Origin: Actinomyces capricornis
GTDB taxonomy: Bacteria; Actinomycetota; Actinomycetes; Actinomycetales; Actinomycetaceae
Direction of reading: 5' to 3'
Assembly: GCF_019974135.1 (NCBI RefSeq)
Contig: NZ_AP025017.1
Coordinates: 3,106,964-3,170,963, forward strand
Length of the DNA: 64,000 nucleotides
Position numbers and translations under genes: made by a program. Below the pieces are notes generated by a model that had not been told where the DNA came from, did not search any database, and saw only the letters and a program-made list of their open reading frames with translations. Positions within the stretch are counted from its first letter, which is position 1, and every line of letters begins with the position of its first letter. Positions 43,267 to 53,351 of the stretch are shown piece by piece.

Positions 43267-43962
43267 ATGATCCGCTCTGCTAGCGGCCCGGCGCTGCTGC
43301 GCCGGGCCGTGGTCAGCGGCGTGTGCCTCGTGAGCCTGTCCGCCTGCGGCCTCCTGCCGCAGGCGGACGGCTCGGCACCGGACGCCGCACCCGCCGCCCA
43401 GGCCCCTGAGGCTCAGGCCGACGACGCCGCGCAGGCGCCCGTCGATCCGCAGGACTCCGTCGGGCTCGACCCCCTGGAGTACGGCAACTGCACCTCCCAG
43501 GATGTCGCCGACGCCGAGGGCGAGACCCCCGACCCCCAGGACCTGGACATCAGCAACGATCGCGCCAGTGCCCAGGCCGAGGTGGATCACACCGTGGCCG
43601 GCGCCGAGACCGTCACCATCCCGGTGGAGGCCGAGGAGTACGCCAGCGTCATCTCGATCGGGCCCGGCACCCGCCATGCGGTCATCGAGGCCTCCCACCT
43701 GACCTACGTCATCGACAGCGGGTTGGAGACCCTGACCATCCGGGGCAGCGGCAACATCGTGTGGGTCGACTCGGTGCGCAGTGTCGTCTTCGAGGAGGGC
43801 ACGATCGTCAAGCACGGCCTGGTCGAGCTCGACTCGGGCTACTACAACCATGTGTTCTGGCGTGACTCCGCTCCGGTCTCCGAGCAGGACGACACCGACA
43901 CCAATGTGATCGCCAGGGACTCACTGGCCCATCTCGTCGCCTCCTGCTCCCCCGCCTCCTAA
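43267..43962 (+). CDS. Lipoprotein, DUF3060-like
   Basis: The 231-residue precursor has a lipoprotein signal with Cys27 in LVSLSAC. An Ala/Pro/Asp-rich linker to about residue 70 follows. The C-terminal domain is beta-rich with DUF3060-like repeats: HAVIEASHLTYVIDSGLETL, TIRGSGNIVWVDSVRSVVFE and EGTIVKHGLVELD. It starts five bases after aceE stops and may be co-transcribed. It would be exposed on the outer face of the membrane. Its role is unknown; the link to aceE may be only positional. Confidence 0.72.
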   Translation: MIRSASGPALLRRAVVSGVCLVSLSACGLLPQADGSAPDAAPAAQAPEAQADDAAQAPVDPQDSVGLDPLEYGNCTSQDVADAEGETPDPQDLDISNDRASAQAEVDHTVAGAETVTIPVEAEEYASVISIGPGTRHAVIEASHLTYVIDSGLETLTIRGSGNIVWVDSVRSVVFEEGTIVKHGLVELDSGYYNHVFWRDSAPVSEQDDTDTNVIARDSLAHLVASCSPAS

Positions 43963-44066
43963 GGCGCCGGGACCTGCCCCCCTGAGCCCGCGCCGCGGCC
44001 GGAGGGCTCGGCGAGTACCGCCCGGCCACCAGGTGCGATAGCCCGGCGGGCCAGCGCGGTGGGCGC

Positions 44067-45557
44067 TCAGAATCCGTGGATGCCCGCGGCGTCGGGAGCA
44101 GTGGGAATCGTGGGCGGCGTGGAGGGGTCGGTGCCGGTGTAGGTGCTCATGTCGCGGTAGTGGGGCCGCAGCAGGTTCTCCGGGCTCAGCAGCTCATCGA
44201 GGACCCTCTCCTCCAGCAGGCCCATCTCCAGGACGACCTCACGCACATTGCGCCCCGACCGTGCGCACTCGCGCCCGACCCGGTCCCCATTGTGGTGACC
44301 GATGACCGGGTTGAGATAGGTGACAATGCCGATGGACTCCAGCACATTGCGGCGGCACACCTCCTCATTGGCCTCGATCCCGGTAATGCACAGCTCGCGC
44401 AGCGAGGACATCGCACGAGTGAGCAGATTGAGCGACTCGAAGCTGGCCTGGGCGATGACCGGCTCCATGACGTTGAGCTGGAGCTGGCCGGCCTCAGCGG
44501 CGAAGGTCAGCGTCACATCGTTGCCGATGACCTTATAGCACACCTGGTTGACCACCTCGGGGATCACCGGGTTGACCTTGGCCGGCATGATCGAGGACCC
44601 GGCCTGGCGCTCCGGCAGCCGGATCTCCCCCAGACCGGCACGGGGCCCGGAGGACAGCAGGCGCAGATCGTTGCAGATCTTCGAGAGCTTGACGGCCAGG
44701 CGCTTGATCGCGGCGTGCATGGACACGTAGGCGCCGGTATCACTGGTGGCCTCCAGGAGGTCCTTGGCGCCGCGGATGTTGAGGCCGGTGATGGCCCGCA
44801 GGTGGCGCACCACCGTGTCCTGATAGGCGGGCGGGGTGTTGAGGCCCGTGCCGATCGCGGTGGCACCCAGGTTGACCTCCAGCAGCAGCGCCGAGTTGTT
44901 GCGCAGGCGGGGCACCTCCTCCTCCAGGAGCACCGCGAAGGCCTCGAACTCCTGTCCCAGGCTCATGGGCACCGCATCCTGGAGCTGGGTGCGCCCCATC
45001 TTCAGCACAGTGTCGAATTGCCGCCCCTTGGCGCGCATCGCCCCGATGAGGCGGTCGAGCTCCTCGATGAGCTCCTCGACCAGCGCATACAGTCCCAGGC
45101 GAAACCCCGTCGGGTAGGCGTCATTAGTCGACTGCGACTTATTGACGTGATCATTAGGGTTGATGACGTCGTATCGGCCCTTGGGGTAGCCCAGGTGCTC
45201 CAGCGCCAGGTTGGCCACCACCTCATTGGTGTTCATGTTGACGCTTGTACCAGCACCGCCCTGGAACTGGTCGACCGGGAACTGGTCCAGGCACCGGTTC
45301 GATGCCAGGATCTGTCGGCATGCCCAGATGATCGCCTTGGCAATATCATCGTCGAGCGTGCCCAGCTCCACATTCGCCTGCGCCGCCGCCTGCTTGACCT
45401 GCACCATCCCGCGCACAAAGGCCGCCTCATCGCCGACGCAGGAGCCCGAGAGGCGGAAGTTCTCCATGGCCCGCAGGGTATGGATTCCCCAGTAGGCCTC
45501 ACGCGGCACCTCCCGCGTCCCCAGGAGATCCTCTTCGGTTCTGGTGGCCTGTGACAT
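44067..45557 (-). CDS. aspA: Aspartate ammonia-lyase
   Basis: The 496-residue enzyme converts L-aspartate to fumarate and ammonia. The fumarase/aspartase signature [11 protein letters not shown] is intact. Other landmarks are [37 protein letters not shown] and [19 protein letters not shown]. The ATG at 45557 follows GGAGGAGCAGCG, favouring it over an upstream in-frame ATG. The gene stands alone, divergent from the PucR-type regulator, and probably supports fumarate respiration or ammonia release. Confidence 0.94.
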   Translation of the reverse strand: MSQATRTEEDLLGTREVPREAYWGIHTLRAMENFRLSGSCVGDEAAFVRGMVQVKQAAAQANVELGTLDDDIAKAIIWACRQILASNRCLDQFPVDQFQGGAGTSVNMNTNEVVANLALEHLGYPKGRYDVINPNDHVNKSQSTNDAYPTGFRLGLYALVEELIEELDRLIGAMRAKGRQFDTVLKMGRTQLQDAVPMSLGQEFEAFAVLLEEEVPRLRNNSALLLEVNLGATAIGTGLNTPPAYQDTVVRHLRAITGLNIRGAKDLLEATSDTGAYVSMHAAIKRLAVKLSKICNDLRLLSSGPRAGLGEIRLPERQAGSSIMPAKVNPVIPEVVNQVCYKVIGNDVTLTFAAEAGQLQLNVMEPVIAQASFESLNLLTRAMSSLRELCITGIEANEEVCRRNVLESIGIVTYLNPVIGHHNGDRVGRECARSGRNVREVVLEMGLLEERVLDELLSPENLLRPHYRDMSTYTGTDPSTPPTIPTAPDAAGIHGF

Positions 45558-45807
45558 CGCTGCTCCTCCAGTAGTCCACACACGCCTATAGTTGACAGGT
45601 ACACAATAGGCCATGCCGTGCTCGATTGCCCATTCATCCGGTATGAACCCACAATAAGGTCACAACTTAGTCACATGTAGCGCCACGCCCACCGGCCCGA
45701 TCCTGCGCCAGTTCCCCGGATTCAGCGGCAAACCCGTGTCGGATCACACGCCATGCCCGACGAGACGCTCCTGTGATTGAGGTTTTCCAGTATGTACCAT
45801 CCCAGTC

Positions 45808-47001
45808 ATGGACGAGTTGAGCACTCCGGGAGTGACTGCGCTGCGAGACGCGCAGGACACGATTATTGAGCACTCACTGGACCGCATCAGTTCGGCCCAC
45901 GATTTCTACCGCACCCTGCCCGAGGGTGATCGGGAGCAAATTGCAGCGGTGGCACGCCTGGGCGTGACCATGTTCGTGGACTCCGCGGAGAACCCCGGTC
46001 AGACCCTGTCCCCCTCCCAGATCTTCTCCGTGGCCCCGGCCGCCCTGACCGGCGTCATCACCCTGGAGCAGACGCTGGCCCTGGTGCGCACGGTCCTGGA
46101 CGTCGTCGTCGACGAGGCCCCCAAGGCCGTGCCGGATGAGGACCACGATGCCGTGCGCATCCTCGTGCTCACCTTCGGCCGGGACGTGGGCTTCGCCGCC
46201 GCCGAGGTCTACGCGCGCGCCGCCGAGGCCCGCGGCGCCTGGGACGCCCGCCTGGAGTCGGTGGCCGTGGATGCCATGCTCCACGACAGCCCCGAGGACG
46301 CCACCACCAGGGCCGGATCCGCAGGATGGCGGGGCATCGGGCCCGTCGTCGGCATCGCGGCCCGAACCTCCCTGGACGCCCTGGGCATCTCCCGCCTGCG
46401 CCACGAGTGCCGCACCCTGGCCACCGACTGCCTGGTCTCCGTGCGCGGCGACTCCGTGCTCATCGTCCTGGGCGGCTCCCCCGAGTCCGACCACAGCACC
46501 GCTGCCTCCAAGTCCGAGCCCGCCGAGCGCGCCGTGGACTCCGCGGCCATGCAGATCGCCGGCGGCCTGGGCGGCTCGGCCGTCGTCGGCCCTGTCGTCT
46601 CCGGGGTCTCCCAGGCAGGACGCTCCCTGCGCTCGGCCCTGGCAGGACTGCGGGCCATCCCCGGCTGGCAGGAGGCCCCCAACCCGGTCCACGCCGACGA
46701 CCTCCTGCCCGAGCGCCTCCTGGCCGGCGACGAGCTCGCCGGCGAGCAGATCCTGTCCCTGGTGCACGCCCCTCTTCACGCCATGGGCGACCCCTTCGAG
46801 AGCACGGTGGCCACCTACCTCGCCCTGGGCGGAAGCCTGGAGGCCACCGCCCGCAGCCTCTTCGTCCACGCCAACACCGTGCGCTACCGCCTGGGGCGCG
46901 TCAGCGAGCAGGTCGGCTGGGACGCCACCAACGCCCGCGACGGCCTCATGCTCCACATGGCGATCATCGCCGGTCGCCTGGCCGCCGGGCGCGAGGAGTA
47001 G
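45808..47001 (+). CDS. fasR: PucR-family regulator, FasR-like
   Basis: The 397-residue protein has a GGDEF-like central region typical of PucR/CdaR proteins and a C-terminal helix-turn-helix: FESTVATYLALGGSLEATAR, SLFVHANTVRYRLGRVSEQV. It directly precedes acpP and fabF. In corynebacteria, mycobacteria and Streptomyces the gene in this position (for example Rv2242) is FasR, a regulator of fatty-acid synthesis genes. Assignment to FasR rests on this order, since the substrate-sensing residues were not checked. The gap to acpP is 154 bp. Confidence 0.82.
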   Translation: MDELSTPGVTALRDAQDTIIEHSLDRISSAHDFYRTLPEGDREQIAAVARLGVTMFVDSAENPGQTLSPSQIFSVAPAALTGVITLEQTLALVRTVLDVVVDEAPKAVPDEDHDAVRILVLTFGRDVGFAAAEVYARAAEARGAWDARLESVAVDAMLHDSPEDATTRAGSAGWRGIGPVVGIAARTSLDALGISRLRHECRTLATDCLVSVRGDSVLIVLGGSPESDHSTAASKSEPAERAVDSAAMQIAGGLGGSAVVGPVVSGVSQAGRSLRSALAGLRAIPGWQEAPNPVHADDLLPERLLAGDELAGEQILSLVHAPLHAMGDPFESTVATYLALGGSLEATARSLFVHANTVRYRLGRVSEQVGWDATNARDGLMLHMAIIAGRLAAGREE

Positions 47002-47155
47002 AAGGAGTAGCCTTCCGGCAGTGCGCGCGGCGCCCCACCGGCCCATCGCGACCGACCACAGCCACCGCCGTCGGCAGTGGCCAGTGGCGGCCCGCCGGGA
47101 CGCCGCGCCGCGCCCACGGCCGACCGCGCCCGCCACAGCGATAAAGGAGATCGCC

Positions 47156-47401
47156 ATGACCCAGAGCACCGAGGTCCTTGAGACCATCACCCGGATCGTC
47201 GCCGAGGAGGCCGGGGTGGAGGCGTCCTCCATCACCCGGGACAGCCGCTTCGCCCAGGACCTGGACATCGACTCCCTGGGGCTGCTGACCATCGCCACGC
47301 AGGTGGAGGAGCACTTCTCCGTCGCCCTGGACGACTCCCTCATCCCCACCCTGCCCACCGTGGGCTCCCTGGTGGACCTGGTCACCGCGCAGCAGGCCTG
47401 A
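47156..47401 (+). CDS. acpP: Acyl carrier protein
   Basis: The 81-residue protein carries the phosphopantetheine site DLDIDSL with Ser40. Helices before and after it (STEVLETITRIVAEEAGVEA and LGLLTIATQVEEHFSVAL) match the ACP fold, as does the acidic surface. AAAGGAGA precedes the ATG at 47156. It ends two bases before fabF starts, so the two are one transcript. It carries growing acyl chains as thioesters. Confidence 0.95.
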   Translation: MTQSTEVLETITRIVAEEAGVEASSITRDSRFAQDLDIDSLGLLTIATQVEEHFSVALDDSLIPTLPTVGSLVDLVTAQQA

Positions 47402-47403
47402 GG

Positions 47404-48681
47404 ATGACCGCCCCCGCACCGGGCCAGGGCCGCGCCGGGGCGGCCCCCGCCTCCCGCCAGGTCCTCGTCACCGGCATGGGGACCGTCAACCCCCTGGGCG
47501 GGGACGTTACCGCCACTTGGGAGGGCCTGCGCCACTCGCGCTGCGCGGTCACCGCGCTGGCCCCCCCGTGGGTGGCCGAGCACGACCTCCCCGTGTCCAT
47601 CGCCGCCCCCCTGGCCATCGACCCCGGCGAACTGCTGCCCCCCAGGCTCCTGCGGCGCCTGGACCGGGCCTCCCAGTGCGCGCTGCTGGCCGCCCGGCAG
47701 GCCTGGACGCAGGCCGGCGAGCCCGAGGTCGACGGCGACGCGCTGGCCGTGTCCCTCTCCCCCGGCATGGGCCCGGTCCTGTCGGTGATGGAGTCCTGGG
47801 ACACCCTGCGCAGCCGGGGCCCGAGGCGGGTCCTGCCCACCTCCATCCCGGCGCTCATGCCCAACGCCCCGGCGGCGAGCGTGGGCATCGAGCTGGGGGC
47901 GCGCGCCGGCATCCACGCCCCGGTCTCCGCCTGCGCCTCGGGGGCCGAGGCCATCGCCTACGGCGCGGACCTCATCGCCCTGGGCCGGGCCGAGGTCGTG
48001 GTGGCCGGAGGCACCGATGCGGCCCTCCACCCCATGACCGTTGCCGCCTTCGCGGCCATGCGCGCTCTGTCCACGCGCGATGAGGATCCCGGCACCGCCT
48101 CGCGCCCCTTCGCCCCGGACCGCGACGGCTTCGTCCTGGGAGAGGGGGCCGGCGTCGTCGTCCTGGAATCCGCCGAGCACGCCCGGGCCCGGGGCGCCCA
48201 GGCGCTGGCGGTCCTCGCCGGTGCCGCGGTGACGGCCGACGCCTACGACGTGGCCCGCCCCGAGCCCGGCGGCGCCCAGCAGGCCAGGGCCCTGCGCCTG
48301 GCCCTGGAGCGGGCCGGCGTGGAGGCCGGCCAGGTGGGGCATGTCAACGCCCACGCCACCTCCACCCCGGCGGGCGACGCCGTGGAGGCCGCGATGCTCG
48401 CCGCCACCGTCCCCCGGGCCGCCGTCAGCGCCACCAAGTCGGCCACCGCTCACCTCCTGGGAGGGGCCGGCGGACTGGAGGCGATCCTGGCCATCCAGGC
48501 GCTGCGCGAGCGCTGGGCCCCTCCGACCCTCCTGCCCGCCGGAGTGGACCCGGAGATCGCCGCCCTGGGTCTCGACGTCGTCGGCCCGACCGGGCGGGAT
48601 CTGCACGGCCTGGAGGTGGCGGTCAGTACCTCCTTCGGCTTCGGCGGGCACAACGTCGCCCTCGTCCTGACCCGGCCCTGA
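47404..48681 (+). CDS. fabF: Beta-ketoacyl-ACP synthase II
   Basis: The 425-residue elongating condensing enzyme has its nucleophile Cys177 in PVSACASGAEA and the two catalytic histidines in VNAHATSTPAGD and KSATAHLLGGAGG. The C-terminal SFGFGGHNVALVL is the usual glycine-rich end. The N-terminus has about 18 extra, disordered residues before VLVTGMGTVNPLGG. It pairs with acpP. Neither fabD nor fabH lies between the regulator and acpP, unlike the Streptomyces and mycobacterial clusters. Confidence 0.94.
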   Translation: MTAPAPGQGRAGAAPASRQVLVTGMGTVNPLGGDVTATWEGLRHSRCAVTALAPPWVAEHDLPVSIAAPLAIDPGELLPPRLLRRLDRASQCALLAARQAWTQAGEPEVDGDALAVSLSPGMGPVLSVMESWDTLRSRGPRRVLPTSIPALMPNAPAASVGIELGARAGIHAPVSACASGAEAIAYGADLIALGRAEVVVAGGTDAALHPMTVAAFAAMRALSTRDEDPGTASRPFAPDRDGFVLGEGAGVVVLESAEHARARGAQALAVLAGAAVTADAYDVARPEPGGAQQARALRLALERAGVEAGQVGHVNAHATSTPAGDAVEAAMLAATVPRAAVSATKSATAHLLGGAGGLEAILAIQALRERWAPPTLLPAGVDPEIAALGLDVVGPTGRDLHGLEVAVSTSFGFGGHNVALVLTRP

Positions 48682-48885
48682 CTACAGCTCCCCCGGCGGG
48701 CTGGGCACGCGGTCGGCCGAGCCGGATCGGGGTGGCGCGGCGGGAGAGGAGGGCGATGCATGCCCTGCCACCGGGTCACCACTGCGGCCTCATGCGCCTG
48801 GCAGCACCCGGCACGGCGCGCCAGGCCACCGGGGAGTCCCCCGCCGTCCGGGGGCCCACCGCACCGGAGCCGGTAGCCTGCTGCC

Positions 48886-49491
48886 ATGCCCCTCCTCCGA
48901 CGCCGCGCCACTGCCCAGCCCCCTGATGACCTGCTCGCACTCGTCGATGAGCGCATCCTGGGAGCCGTTCCGCTGTCCCAGGACGACTCCTCCTGGGCGG
49001 TGGCCACCGCCCACCACCTGGTGATCCTCAGTCGCGGTGCCCACGCTGCGGCCGGTCCGCGCAAGGGCGATGCCCCCAACGCCGATGCCCCCGGACCTGA
49101 GCCCCACGCCGAGCGCTACGGCTGGGACGAGGTGGAGCACGGCTCCTGGGATGCCGAGGAGCGGGCCTTCACCCTGCGGTGGACCCGGATGGAGCACCCC
49201 GACCTGGTGCTGAGCGTGCCCGCGGGGGTGCGCCGCGAGGCCGGGTATGTGGAGTGCGACGTCGAGCCCTTCGCCAGGGCCCTGCGCCAGCGGGTGGAGG
49301 CCGCCATCGTCCACAGCGCCACCACCACCCTGCCCAGCGGCGCACCGGCCTCCGCCAGCATCCGACGCGACGCCCAGGGGCGCCTGTACCCCATCACCCG
49401 GCCCGCGCACTGCCCCGATCAGGCCGACGCCGCCGCGCTACGAGACCTGGAGCGGCGGGCCGCAGACGGTGTGGGTCTGCCCACAACCTGA
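48886..49491 (+). CDS. Conserved actinobacterial hypothetical protein
   Basis: The 201-residue soluble protein starts MPLLRRRATAQPPDDLLALV. It has a strand-rich body with WAVATAHHLVILSRG, GWDEVEHGSWDAEERAFTLR and WTRMEHPDLVLSVPAGVRRE, and a helical C-terminal part. The layout resembles a PH-like fold, but I cannot place it. It lies between fabF and tRNA-Asn, in a host-type composition region. The gap 48682-48885 before it shows no gene. Confidence 0.7.
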   Translation: MPLLRRRATAQPPDDLLALVDERILGAVPLSQDDSSWAVATAHHLVILSRGAHAAAGPRKGDAPNADAPGPEPHAERYGWDEVEHGSWDAEERAFTLRWTRMEHPDLVLSVPAGVRREAGYVECDVEPFARALRQRVEAAIVHSATTTLPSGAPASASIRRDAQGRLYPITRPAHCPDQADAAALRDLERRAADGVGLPTT

Positions 49492-49582
49492 CCTTCGCGC
49501 GTCATCTCGCGGTTTTCTCCGGACGTGGCGATTCGACGATGACACGGAATCATTGCTACAGTTCAACCCGCACAACGCGCAT

Positions 49583-49654
<72 letters not shown>

Positions 49655-49770
49655 CTCCTCGGAAGCCCCGGCCCCCACGGCCGGGGCTCCGTCGTTCCCC
49701 GACGCTTCTCGCATGGTCACGCACCGGCCCGGTGGTCGGCTCCGGGCCGCAGCCGTGCGAGGATGAGCCC

Positions 49771-50262
49771 ATGGCTTACCGCGACATCCGCATTATCGGC
49801 GACCCGGTGCTGCGCACCGAGTGCGACTGGATCACTGATATCGACCACTCCGTGAAGTCCCTCGTCGAGGACCTCCTGGAGACGGTGGACGAGGACGGCC
49901 GCGCCGGCCTGGCCGCCAACCAGATCGGGGTGAGCCTGCGAGCCTTCTCCTGGAACATCGACGGCGAGATCGGCTACATTCTCAACCCCAAGCTCGTGGA
50001 GACCTCCACCGAGGAGTACCAGGACGGCGACGAGGGCTGCCTGTCCGTGCCGGGCCTGTGGTTCCCCACCCAGCGCGCCTGGTACGCCCGGGCCGAGGGC
50101 ATCGACCTGGACGGGCGCACGGTCGTCGTCGAGGGCGAGGAGCTCATGGCGCGCTGCATCCAGCACGAGCTCGACCACCTCGATGGCCACCTCTACCTCG
50201 ACCGCCTGGACCGCAAGAACCGCGCCCGGGCCATGAAGGAGTTGCGCGCCCAGGGCCTGTAG
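49771..50262 (+). CDS. def: Peptide deformylase
   Basis: The 163-residue metalloenzyme removes the formyl group from nascent N-terminal methionine. Its three motifs are intact: [16 protein letters not shown] (metal Cys) and QHELDH (metal histidines and catalytic Glu). The start [15 protein letters not shown] at 49771 matches the family; the upstream in-frame codons belong to the tRNA region. A strong convergent hairpin follows its stop. Confidence 0.96.
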   Translation: MAYRDIRIIGDPVLRTECDWITDIDHSVKSLVEDLLETVDEDGRAGLAANQIGVSLRAFSWNIDGEIGYILNPKLVETSTEEYQDGDEGCLSVPGLWFPTQRAWYARAEGIDLDGRTVVVEGEELMARCIQHELDHLDGHLYLDRLDRKNRARAMKELRAQGL

Positions 50263-50360
50263 GGACCGAGCCCGGGAGTGGCCCGCCGCCGCGGGGCCTG
50301 GACCCACCCGCCGCTCGCCACGCCCCTACCCGAGGCCGGCCCGTCCTCCCCCAGCGCACC

Positions 50361-50397
50361 GGGCCCCGGTCACCGACATCTGCGGTGACCGGGGCCC
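50361..50397. terminator. Bidirectional hairpin terminator
   Basis: GGGCCCCGGTCACCG (50361-50375) pairs perfectly with CGGTGACCGGGGCCC (50383-50397) across seven bases. It lies between the convergent def and DUF3145 genes and could end both. Confidence 0.82.
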
Positions 50398-50443
50398 GGC
50401 CTCATGCTCATCGTAGGAGGCGCCGCTCTCCGGCGACCCAGAC

Positions 50444-50944
50444 TCAGCCGACCCGGTGCAGCCAGCGCACCGGGGCGCCGGCGCCGGCGTAGCGGAAGGG
50501 CTCGAGCTCGTCGTCCCAGGCCTGGCCCACGGCCAGGTCCAGCTCACGGCGCATCCGGTCGGGATCGGCCGAGTGCATGAGCGCGGCACGGATGCGGTCC
50601 TCGGGGACCACGACGTTGCCGTGGACATCGGTCTGGGCATGGAAGATGCCCAGGTCGGGAGTGTGGGACCAGCGCCCGCCGTCGGTCCCGGCACTGGCCT
50701 CCTCCGTGACCTCGTAGCGCAGGTTGGCCCATCCGCGCAGCGCGGAGGTCAGGGTGGCTCCGGTACCGGCGGGGCCCACCCAACTGGTCTCGGCGCGCAT
50801 CATGCCGGGGGCCGCGGGCTGGTCGATCCAGTCCAGGTGGACGCGCGAGCCCAGCACCTCGGCGGCCGCCCATTCGACGTGGGGGCACAGCGCCCGGGGT
50901 GCAGAGTGCACGAAGATGACACCGCGGGTGTAGGCACCGATCAT
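50444..50944 (-). CDS. DUF3145-family protein
   Basis: The 166-residue protein starts MIGAYTRGVIFVHSAPRALC at 50944. It continues with PHVEWAAAEVLGSRVHLDWI, AETSWVGPAGTGATLTSALR and a C-terminal block with MRRELDLAVGQAWDDELEPF and RWLHRVG. These fit DUF3145, an actinobacterial family of unknown role usually found close to fabF, as here. Frames extending upstream lack family features. Confidence 0.88.
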   Translation of the reverse strand: MIGAYTRGVIFVHSAPRALCPHVEWAAAEVLGSRVHLDWIDQPAAPGMMRAETSWVGPAGTGATLTSALRGWANLRYEVTEEASAGTDGGRWSHTPDLGIFHAQTDVHGNVVVPEDRIRAALMHSADPDRMRRELDLAVGQAWDDELEPFRYAGAGAPVRWLHRVG

Positions 50945-51217
50945 GACTTTCGCCTCCTGATGTGATCGAGATTCGCCTTCCCCAACGGTCTCGATCCTCA
51001 GCGGATGCTTCTCATGACGCACGCGGCGTGCACGCACATTGTGCCCCACCGCCCACCGGTGGTCCAGCCCGCCGGCGAGGAGCCCCGTCTCGATCGCGTC
51101 TCGGCGCCGGCGATTCCACGGGGGTCGCGCTGCCCACAGGCCCATCGGCGCGCCCTGCGACCTCCCAGGGCCGGCACGGGGCCGGAGCCCGGCCAGCGCG
51201 GGCCCGCGCCCGGGCGC

Positions 51218-53230
51218 CTACAGGCCCTGCTTGATGCGCATCCGGCGCTGCTCCAGTGAGGTGATCTCGGCAAGCAGCCCGCGGTAGCCCTCCTCATCCT
51301 GACCCGAGGCGCGCCGGTGGCGCGAGCGCAGCTCGGCCAGGCGCCGGTTGATGCCCATGACCGCCAGGGAGCTGAGCACGCCGGTGGCGTAGCGCTCCAG
51401 CGCCCCGGGGTCGAGCTCCGCCCCCCGCCCGCGAATGGTGGGCAGTGGCAGGGGGGCGACGGCCAGCTCGGTGATGGCGGCGTCGATGACCCCCACCGCC
51501 CCGGCGCGCACCTCCTCGATCCACCGCTGGGTGGCGCGGCGCACCGCCTCAGGCTCGGCCAGCCCCGCCGCCAGGGCGCCCTGGATCATCTCCTGGGCCC
51601 GGGCCGCCCCGCCGGCGGCCTCGATGGCCTCGTAGACGGCCCGGTGGGTCGACTGGCTGAAGGAGCCCGCCCCGATCTCGTCGGCCCCGGCCGCCGCCGC
51701 GGCCGTGGGGATCTGGATGATCACCGCCAGGGCCTCGCGCTCCAGGCGCTCGACCGGGTCGCTCACCGGCGCCAGCCCGCGGGGCCGGGGCGGGCCCTGC
51801 GCGCCGTCGGGCCCCTCGATGGGCCACTGCTCCTCGGGCGCCGGGTGCGCACTGCGCCGCTCGGCGGCCCTGACGGCGCCGACCACCTCGCCGTCGGGCA
51901 GCCCCAGCCAGCCCGAGAGGCGGCGGGTGTACTCGCGCTTGAGGGCCCGGTCCCTGATGCCCGCCACCACGGGTGCGGCCGCGCGCAGGCCCTGGATGCG
52001 GCCCTCGGGGGTGTCGAGGTTGAGGCTGGCCAGGGAGGAGCGGATGACGAACTCGAACAGGGGCACGCGCCGCTCCAGCAGGCGGGGGATGCCCTGGTCG
52101 CCCTCCCGCATGCGCAGGTCGCAGGGGTCCATGCCCCCGGGGTCGACCGCCACGAAGGTCTGGGTGGCGAAGCGCTGATCCTCGCCGTAGGCCCGCAGCG
52201 CCGCCTTCTGCCCGGCCGCATCGCCGTCGAAGGTGAAGATGACCTCCCCACCGCGGGCCTCGCGGCCCTGCCCGGTGATGACGCCCGCGGCCGGGTCGGC
52301 CACGTCGCCCAGGAGGCGCCGCACCACGCGCACGTGATCGGCGCCGAAGGCGGTGCCGCAGGTGGCCACCGCCGTGGTCACCCCCGACAGGTGCGCGGCC
52401 ATGACGTCGGTGTAGCCCTCGACGACAACCACGCGGTGTCCCCGGGCGATGTCCTTCCTGGCCAGGTCGAGTCCATAGAGCACCTGGCTCTTGTGGAACA
52501 CGGCGGTCTCGGGGGTGTTGAGGTACTTGGGGCCCTTGTCGTCCTCCGACAGGCGCCGGGCCCCAAAGCCCACGGTGGCGCCGGTGATGTCGCGGATGGG
52601 CCAGATGAGGCGGTCGCGGAAGCGGTCGTAGACGCGGCTGCCGTCCTGGCCGCCGCGGCTGCACAGCCCGGAGTCGACCAGCTCGGCCTCGGTGTAGCCG
52701 GCGCCGCGCAGGTGGCGGGCCAGGTTGTCCCACCCCGCCGGGGCGTAGCCGACGCCGAAGTGGACGGCGGCGCGGCGGTCGAAGCCGCGGGAGGTCAGGA
52801 AGTCCCGGGCGGCCTGGGCGCCGGGGGTGGCCAGCTGCTCGGCGAACCAGGCCTCGGCCAGGCGGTTGGCGTCCATGAGGCGCTGGCGCGTGCCGGGCTC
52901 CACCCCGCGGCGCACCTGCCCGCCCTCCTCGTAACGCAGCTGGACGCCGGTGCGGTCGGCCAGGTACTCCACCGCCTCGGTGAAGCCCAGGTGGCTGATC
53001 CGCTGGATGAAGGTGATGACATCCCCGCCCTCGCCGCATCCGAAGCAGTGCCAGTAGCCCAGCTGGGGCCGCACGTGGAAGGAGGGGGTGCGCTCGTCGT
53101 GGAAGGGGCACAGCCCCTTCATGGATCCCACGCCCGCGCTCTTGAGGGTCACGTGCTCGCTGACGACATCCTCGATGCGGGCGCGCTCGCGCACGGCCTC
53201 GATGTCCTCGCGCTTGATCAGTCCCGGCAC
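51218..53230 (-). CDS. dnaG: DNA primase
   Basis: The 670-residue primase starts at GTG 53230 (MPGLIKREDIEAVRERARIE). The N-terminal CHC2-type zinc site is CPFHDERTPSFHV...CFGCGEGGDV. The TOPRIM core has HRVVVVEGYTDVMAAHLSG and VIFTFDGDAAGQKAALRAY. A C-terminal helicase-interaction region follows. It synthesises RNA primers at the fork. An upstream in-frame ATG lies inside the inverted repeat at 53282-53349 and was rejected, because the family begins at LIKREDI. It lies downstream of dgt in the same direction, a common actinobacterial pairing. Confidence 0.96.
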   Translation of the reverse strand: MPGLIKREDIEAVRERARIEDVVSEHVTLKSAGVGSMKGLCPFHDERTPSFHVRPQLGYWHCFGCGEGGDVITFIQRISHLGFTEAVEYLADRTGVQLRYEEGGQVRRGVEPGTRQRLMDANRLAEAWFAEQLATPGAQAARDFLTSRGFDRRAAVHFGVGYAPAGWDNLARHLRGAGYTEAELVDSGLCSRGGQDGSRVYDRFRDRLIWPIRDITGATVGFGARRLSEDDKGPKYLNTPETAVFHKSQVLYGLDLARKDIARGHRVVVVEGYTDVMAAHLSGVTTAVATCGTAFGADHVRVVRRLLGDVADPAAGVITGQGREARGGEVIFTFDGDAAGQKAALRAYGEDQRFATQTFVAVDPGGMDPCDLRMREGDQGIPRLLERRVPLFEFVIRSSLASLNLDTPEGRIQGLRAAAPVVAGIRDRALKREYTRRLSGWLGLPDGEVVGAVRAAERRSAHPAPEEQWPIEGPDGAQGPPRPRGLAPVSDPVERLEREALAVIIQIPTAAAAAGADEIGAGSFSQSTHRAVYEAIEAAGGAARAQEMIQGALAAGLAEPEAVRRATQRWIEEVRAGAVGVIDAAITELAVAPLPLPTIRGRGAELDPGALERYATGVLSSLAVMGINRRLAELRSRHRRASGQDEEGYRGLLAEITSLEQRRMRIKQGL

Positions 53231-53281
53231 GGGCCCATGGTAGGCGAGGCCGGCGCCACGACGCCCACCCCTCCCCTTCTT

Positions 53282-53349
53282 TTCGACAATTTGCATGAGA
53301 TCGGCCTTTTCCAGGCCTGGAGAAGTACGATCTCATGCAAATTGTCGAA
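53282..53349. repeat. Perfect 22-bp inverted repeat between dgt and dnaG
   Basis: Arms at 53282-53303 and 53328-53349 are perfectly complementary over 22 bp (the left arm begins TTCGACAATTTGCATGAG) with a 24-base centre that itself contains the palindrome AGGCCT. It is AT-rich within a very GC-rich setting. It ends two bases before the dgt stop. It could be a terminator, a transcript-processing site or a miniature mobile element. Confidence 0.8.
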
Positions 53350-53351
53350 GG

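Noticed and set aside
45874..48651. A 925-codon open frame antisense to fasR, acpP and fabF
   Set aside because: It is a shadow of three well-supported genes in GC-rich DNA.
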